Shown here: positions 6,282 to 8,938 of the stretch, piece by piece | Layout: each line of letters starts with the position of its first letter | How positions within the stretch are numbered: the stretch's first letter is position 1 | Program-made: the position numbers and the translations under genes | Notes under the pieces: model-generated | The model's input: only the letters and a program-made list of their open reading frames with translations | Told to the model about the DNA's origin: nothing | Databases searched by the model: none | Source of the DNA: Burkholderiales bacterium UBA1834 | Lineage (GTDB): Bacteria; Pseudomonadota; Gammaproteobacteria; Burkholderiales; Burkholderiaceae_C | Length of the DNA: 8,938 nt | Assembly (NCBI GenBank): GCA_002339015.1 | Contig: DDJC01000008.1 | Coordinates: forward strand, 2,407 to 11,344 | Direction: 5' to 3'

Positions 6282-7088
6282 GTGAGAGCACTGCGTGAGT
6301 TGTCTGGCCTGAAGGTGCTGCGGCCTGTGGTCGTGGCCATGGCCGCGCTGTGGGCCACCGTGGGTGCGCAGGCCGCCCTGTTCGGTGACGATGAGGCCCG
6401 CAAGGCCATCCTGGACATGCGTCAGCAACGCACGCAGGACCAGGATGCGCTCAATGCCAAGCTCGCCACACTGAGCGGACAGATCGACCAGCTGCGCCGC
6501 AGCCTGCTCGAGATGAACGCCCAGCTGGAGCAGCTGCGCAGCGAGATGGCCACGCAGCGAGGCCAGAACGAGGTGCTCGCGCGTGATGTGTCCGAGGTGC
6601 AGCGCCGGCAGAAGGATCTGCAGCAAGGCATCGACGACCGCGTGAGCAAGCTCGAGCCGCAGAGCGTGTCGCTCGATGGCAAGACCTTCCAGGCCGATCC
6701 GGAGGAGAAGCGTCAGTTCGAGGAAGCCCTGGCGCAACTGCGTCAGGCTGACTTCGCGGGGGGGCTTTCGGCACTCAACACCTTCCTCAAGCGTTATCCA
6801 TCGACTGGCTACAAGGAATCTGCCTTGTACTGGCTGGGCAATGCCTACTACGGCCAGCGCGACTACAAGCAGTCCATCAGCGTGTTCCGCTCGCTGCTGT
6901 CGGCAGCGCCCCAGCATGCACGCGCGCCTGAGGCACTGTTGTCCATTGCCAATTGCCACACCGAACTGAAGGAAACGAAGTCGGCGCGCAAGGCCTTGGA
7001 CGACCTGATCAAGAACTACCCGGATTCCGAGGCGGCCCTGGTCGCCCGGGAGCGTCTGGCCAGTGCGTCGACCAAGCCCAAGGGTTGA
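6282..7088 (+). CDS. cpoB: Cell division coordinator CpoB (YbgF), Tol-Pal-associated TPR protein
   Basis: CpoB is a periplasmic protein that links the Tol machine to peptidoglycan synthesis by PBP1B at septation. The protein is 268 residues. Residues 1-31 form a signal peptide with cleavage expected after GAQA31, before ALFGDDEAR, a typical CpoB mature N-terminus. Residues about 40-125 are a Gln/Leu/Glu-rich coiled coil (the trimerisation segment of the family), a linker with SVSLDGKTFQADPEEK follows, and about 140-263 is a TPR domain (QFEEALAQLRQADFAGGL, ALYWLGNAYYGQRDYKQSI, ALLSIANCHTELKETKSA). The start is GTG, supported by AAGG (6271-6274) seven bases upstream; no nearby ATG gives a signal peptide. 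It is the last gene of the tolB-pal-cpoB block and a likely terminator follows. Confidence 0.94.
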   Translation: MRALRELSGLKVLRPVVVAMAALWATVGAQAALFGDDEARKAILDMRQQRTQDQDALNAKLATLSGQIDQLRRSLLEMNAQLEQLRSEMATQRGQNEVLARDVSEVQRRQKDLQQGIDDRVSKLEPQSVSLDGKTFQADPEEKRQFEEALAQLRQADFAGGLSALNTFLKRYPSTGYKESALYWLGNAYYGQRDYKQSISVFRSLLSAAPQHARAPEALLSIANCHTELKETKSARKALDDLIKNYPDSEAALVARERLASASTKPKG

Positions 7089-7109
7089 GTGATTGCGGCC
7101 CCATGTGGC

Positions 7110-7145
7110 GGCGGGTGTGCAAGCACCTGTCGCCATTTTCTTTTC
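7110..7145 (+). terminator. Candidate intrinsic terminator between cpoB and tcdA
   Basis: A stem of GGCG+GGTGT (7110-7118) pairs with GCACC (7123-7127) and CGCC (7131-7134), with a GCAA tetraloop (7119-7122) and a three-base bulge (7128-7130). A T-rich tract, ATTTTCTTTTC, follows at once (7135-7145). The bulge weakens it, but the position just after cpoB fits the end of the tol-pal unit. It also argues against an upstream tcdA start at ATG 7103. Confidence 0.42.
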
Positions 7146-7156
7146 ACGAGCACAAC

Positions 7157-7990
7157 ATGATCCCGACCCCTGATGAAGCCGATCTGGAGCGCCGCTTCGG
7201 CGGCTTGCGCCGCCTGTACGGCCCGGCGGGCTACGCATGTGTGCGCGCAGCCCGCATCGCGGTGGTGGGGGTGGGCGGGGTCGGCTCCTGGACGGCCGAG
7301 GCCCTGGCGCGCAGCGGCGTGGCCGAGCTCACGCTGATCGATCTGGACCATGTGGCCGAGTCCAACATCAATCGCCAGGTGCACGCGCTGGGGAGCACGC
7401 TGGGCCAGGCCAAGGTGCTGGCGCTGAAGGAGCGCATCGCGTTGATCCACCCCGGCTGTATGGTGCATGCGATCGAAGAGTTCGTCGATGACGACAACGC
7501 TGCAGCCTTGCTGGGCCCGAGGCCGCTGGACGGCGTGATCGATTGTTGCGACCAGGTGCGGGCCAAGGCCGCCGTGGCGGTATGGGGCCGTGCGAAGGGC
7601 GTGCCGGTGGTGAGCGTGGGGGCGGCCGGTGGGAAGGTGTCGCCGCAATTGCTCGAGGTGGCCGATCTGGCCGAGGTGACGCACGACCCGCTGCTGGCCA
7701 GCCTGCGCCAGCGTTTGCGGCAGCGCCACGGCGGTGCGCGCAAGGGCGCGATGGGGCTGCGCTGCGTGTTCTCGCGCGAGGCGGTTCGCCCGCCGCAAGA
7801 CGCGGTCTGCGAAGTGGGCGAGGTGGGCGAGGTGGCTGGCGATACAGCAGGGAAGGGTGTGCCCCGCGATGCGTCGAGCGATGGCAGCCTCAATTGCCAC
7901 GGCTTTGGCTCCACCGTGACGGTGACAGCCACCTTCGGCATGGTGGCGGCTTCGGAGATGGTGAACCGATTGATGGCGAGGAAGCCTTGA
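7157..7990 (+). CDS. tcdA: tRNA threonylcarbamoyladenosine dehydratase TcdA (CsdL)
   Basis: TcdA is a ubiquitin E1/MoeB-like enzyme that uses ATP to dehydrate t6A at position 37 of ANN-decoding tRNAs into cyclic t6A; in E. coli it works with the CsdA-CsdE sulfur system. The protein is 277 residues. Motifs are RRFGGLRRLYG near the N-terminus, the nucleotide-binding loop VVGVGGVGSWTAEALARSG (GVGGVG at residues 38-43), LIDLDHVAESNINRQVHA, DCCDQVRAKAAV, GAAGGKVSP, RCVFSRE (Cys203), and GFGSTVTVTATFG, with Cys218 and Cys247 in the C-terminal part. Between those two cysteines lies a Gly/Glu/Asp-rich stretch with EVG repeats that looks longer than in E. coli CsdL. ATG 7157 is preferred; ATG 7103 would add 18 unconserved residues and overlap a candidate terminator. 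Two of its likely tRNA substrates follow directly. Confidence 0.95.
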   Translation: MIPTPDEADLERRFGGLRRLYGPAGYACVRAARIAVVGVGGVGSWTAEALARSGVAELTLIDLDHVAESNINRQVHALGSTLGQAKVLALKERIALIHPGCMVHAIEEFVDDDNAAALLGPRPLDGVIDCCDQVRAKAAVAVWGRAKGVPVVSVGAAGGKVSPQLLEVADLAEVTHDPLLASLRQRLRQRHGGARKGAMGLRCVFSREAVRPPQDAVCEVGEVGEVAGDTAGKGVPRDASSDGSLNCHGFGSTVTVTATFGMVAASEMVNRLMARKP

Positions 7991-7997
7991 AACAGGC

Positions 7998-8003
7998 TAT
8001 ACT
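7998..8003 (+). promoter_or_regulatory. Possible -10 element (TATACT) before tRNA-Lys(UUU)
   Basis: TATACT lies 15 bases upstream of the first tRNA and 7 bases after the tcdA stop. No good -35 hexamer sits at 16-18 bases; the nearest TTGATG (7970-7975) is 22 bases away. The tRNA may therefore have a weak promoter or be transcribed with tcdA. Confidence 0.3.
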
Positions 8004-8018
8004 CTTGGGCTTTTCCGG

Positions 8019-8094
8019 GGGTCGTTAGCTCAGTCGGTAGAGCAGCGGACTTTTAATCCGTTGGTCGCAGGTTCGAATCCTGCACGACCCACCA
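8019..8094 (+). tRNA. tRNA-Lys (anticodon UUU)
   Basis: A complete 76-base cloverleaf with encoded CCA. The acceptor stem GGGTCGT (8019-8025) pairs with ACGACCC (8084-8090), discriminator A8091, CCA 8092-8094. The D arm has GCTC...GAGC. The anticodon stem GCGGA/TCCGT frames the loop CTTTTAA with anticodon TTT at 8052-8054 and A37 next to it, as needed for t6A. The T arm is GCAGG-TTCGAAT-CCTGC. It reads AAA and AAG lysine codons. tcdA ends 28 bases upstream. Confidence 0.99.
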
Positions 8095-8126
8095 GAATTT
8101 CTTGGATGATGAATACACAACAGCGC

Positions 8127-8156
8127 TTGCCAAACACTTGCAAAGTTGTCTATAAT
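8127..8156 (+). promoter_or_regulatory. Sigma70-type promoter for tRNA-Lys(CUU)
   Basis: TTGCCA (8127-8132, five of six matches to the -35 consensus) is followed after 18 bases by TATAAT (8151-8156, a perfect -10). Transcription would start near 8163, giving a 5' leader of about 50 bases before the mature tRNA at 8213. It sits in a notably AT-rich spacer between the two tRNAs. Confidence 0.85.
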
Positions 8157-8165
8157 CTGAGGCTT

Positions 8166-8205
8166 CGCAGAGATAACCAAATCTCTTCGTAACGCTTGAA
8201 AAAGC
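8166..8205 (+). other. Two small hairpins in the pre-tRNA leader
   Basis: AGAGAT (8169-8174) pairs with ATCTCT (8181-8186) around AACCAA, extendable past one mismatch (CG 8166-8167 with CG 8188-8189). A second hairpin has GCTT (8194-8197) and AAGC (8202-8205) closed by a GAAA tetraloop. Both lie between the predicted start of transcription and the mature tRNA, in the part that RNase P should remove. Any role in processing is a guess. Confidence 0.4.
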
Positions 8206-8212
8206 ATTGAGC

Positions 8213-8288
8213 GGGCTCTTAGCTCAGTTGGTAGAGCAGCGGACTCTTAATCCGTTGGTCGTAGGTTCGAATCCTACAGGGCCCACCA
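8213..8288 (+). tRNA. tRNA-Lys (anticodon CUU)
   Basis: A complete 76-base cloverleaf with encoded CCA. The acceptor stem GGGCTCT (8213-8219) pairs with AGGGCCC (8278-8284, one T-G pair), discriminator A8285, CCA 8286-8288. The anticodon stem GCGGA/TCCGT frames CTCTTAA with anticodon CTT at 8246-8248 and A37. The T arm is GTAGG-TTCGAAT-CCTAC. It reads AAG, the lysine codon that dominates in this GC-rich window. It is a close paralogue of the upstream tRNA, differing mainly in the acceptor stem, one D-loop base, the anticodon and one compensated T-stem pair. Confidence 0.99.
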
Positions 8289-8295
8289 AAATTTC

Positions 8296-8330
8296 AAAGG
8301 CCTGAGTCGATGAGACTCAGGCCTTTTTGT
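8296..8330 (+). terminator. Strong intrinsic terminator after the tRNA-Lys pair
   Basis: A perfect 13-bp stem (8296-8308 with 8314-8326) around a five-base loop GATGA, with the T-run 8324-8328 continuing into GTTTG. It starts seven bases after the tRNA CCA end. On the opposite strand the stem is followed by TTTGAAATTTT, so it may also stop transcription of the convergent chemotaxis gene. Confidence 0.95.
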
Positions 8331-8348
8331 TTGCTTGGCCTGGATGCC

Positions 8349-8379
8349 GGCCCTGGACAATGCCCGAAGGCCCAGGGCC
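8349..8379. repeat. 8-bp inverted repeat after the chemotaxis gene
   Basis: GGCCCTGG (8349-8356) and CCAGGGCC (8372-8379) form a perfect 8-bp stem with a 15-base loop, starting five bases past the stop codon of the minus-strand gene. No T-run follows on the minus strand, so it is not a canonical terminator. It could stabilise the mRNA 3' end or be incidental. Confidence 0.35.
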
Positions 8380-8384
8380 CCAGC

Positions 8385-8938
8385 TCAGGACGACGACAGC
8401 TGCGGATTGAGCTTGCCGCCTGCCGTGTGCATCAGTGCCGTATGGCCCACCGCGCGTGCGGTGGCCCTTGGCGCGGCCATGGGCAGCATGCCGGCTTGTT
8501 GTGCATGCCCATCGCTGGCCAGCTTGAACACGCTCACCGCTTCAGTCAGCTGCGCCGCCTGCTGATGCAGGCTGTCGGCGGCCGTGGCGCTTTCTTCCAC
8601 CAGAGAAGCGTTCTGCTGCGTCATCTGGTCGAGCTGTGCCACGGCCATGTTCACCTGACCGATGCCGGAGGTCTGCTCGCTCGAGGCATTGCTGATCTCG
8701 CCGATGAGGTCGGCCACACGTTTGACCTGGCTCACGATATCGTCCATTGCGCTGCCTGCCCTGTTGACCAACTGGGCGCCGGTATCGACCTGGCTGACGC
8801 TGTCGGCGATCAAGGTGCGGATCTCCTTGGCGGCCTCGGCGCTGCGCTGGGCCAGCGAACGCACCTCGCCGGCCACCACCGCGAAGCCACGCCCCTGTTC
8901 ACCCGCGCGCGCGGCTTCCACCGCCGCGTTCAGCGCCA
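8385..8938 (-). CDS. Methyl-accepting chemotaxis protein, C-terminal signalling part (5' end outside window)
   Basis: Read on the minus strand the frame enters at the right edge inside the conserved signalling hairpin tip (ALNAAVEAARAGEQGRGF, then VVAGEVRSLAQRSAEAAKEI), which binds CheA and CheW. The descending helix of the cytoplasmic coiled coil follows (EQTSGIGQVNMAVAQLDQM, TQQNASLVEESATAA), then the methylation-helix end (LTEAVSVFKL) and a 40-odd residue variable tail ending LNPQLSSS. The pattern resembles the E. coli Tsr class. The sensor domain, membrane segments, HAMP and start codon lie outside, so the ligand cannot be inferred. The tail does not end with the NWETF-type pentapeptide that recruits CheR and CheB in some receptors. 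The GTG at 8921-8919 is inside the conserved core and is not a start. The gene is convergent with the tRNA pair. Confidence 0.96.
   Translation of the reverse strand, partial: ALNAAVEAARAGEQGRGFAVVAGEVRSLAQRSAEAAKEIRTLIADSVSQVDTGAQLVNRAGSAMDDIVSQVKRVADLIGEISNASSEQTSGIGQVNMAVAQLDQMTQQNASLVEESATAADSLHQQAAQLTEAVSVFKLASDGHAQQAGMLPMAAPRATARAVGHTALMHTAGGKLNPQLSSS

Noticed and set aside
7103..7156. Upstream in-frame ATG of tcdA adding 18 residues
   Set aside because: The extension has no similarity to the TcdA N-terminus as I know it, spans a candidate terminator hairpin, and lacks a convincing ribosome binding site.
8025..8207. 60-codon minus-strand frame containing RIRTCDQRIKS
   Set aside because: It is antisense to the first tRNA-Lys; such peptides are a well-known misannotation from tRNA genes.
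8019..8288. tRNA repeats as attachment sites for an integrated element
   Set aside because: The repeats are two complete functional tRNAs, with no integrase, att-like 3' fragment or foreign gene nearby.

Overview
The window is a GC-rich, gene-dense piece of a betaproteobacterial chromosome. Gene order (rsfS-rlmH-maf-...-rng, then tolB-pal-cpoB) and close protein similarity to families I know point to Burkholderiales, probably Comamonadaceae or a Rubrivivax/Leptothrix/Aquabacterium-like relative. That placement is inference from sequence character; no search was run. It is almost entirely housekeeping DNA: I see no insertion sequence, prophage, CRISPR array, toxin-antitoxin pair or defence gene, and no gene-free stretch longer than about 130 bases.

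Region 1 (1-4190, + strand) is a probable operon for ribosome maturation and nucleotide hygiene. It holds the 3' part of rsfS (ribosome silencing factor, with an unusual 168-residue Lys/Ala/Pro tail), rlmH (23S rRNA pseudouridine-1915 methyltransferase), maf (dTTP/UTP pyrophosphatase of the YhdE type), an NAD(P)-binding atypical SDR of the HTATIP2/CC3 type, and rng (ribonuclease G). Gaps are short, and the SDR stop overlaps the rng start (ATGA). A bulged hairpin followed by a T-run (4209-4254) is a plausible end for this unit.

Region 2 (4322-7088, + strand) holds the periplasmic and outer-membrane half of the Tol-Pal system: tolB, pal and cpoB (ybgF). tolQ, tolR and tolA, which usually precede tolB, are not here; rng is the upstream neighbour. 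A 17-codon open frame exactly fills the tolB-pal gap, overlapping the tolB stop and the pal start by one base each. Another short frame with a good Shine-Dalgarno sequence precedes tolB. A hairpin plus T-rich tract follows cpoB.

Region 3 (7157-8330, + strand) holds tcdA (cyclic t6A tRNA dehydratase) followed 28 bases later by tRNA-Lys(UUU) and then tRNA-Lys(CUU), both expected substrates of the t6A/ct6A pathway. The second tRNA has its own strong sigma70-type promoter, and a textbook terminator closes the group.

Region 4 (8385-8938, - strand) is the C-terminal signalling half of a methyl-accepting chemotaxis protein, convergent with the tRNAs and running off the window.

Nothing here is clearly a new biological system. 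The items most worth a second look are the RsfS tail, the junction-filling micro-ORFs, the split tol-pal locus and the linkage of tcdA to its substrate tRNAs.
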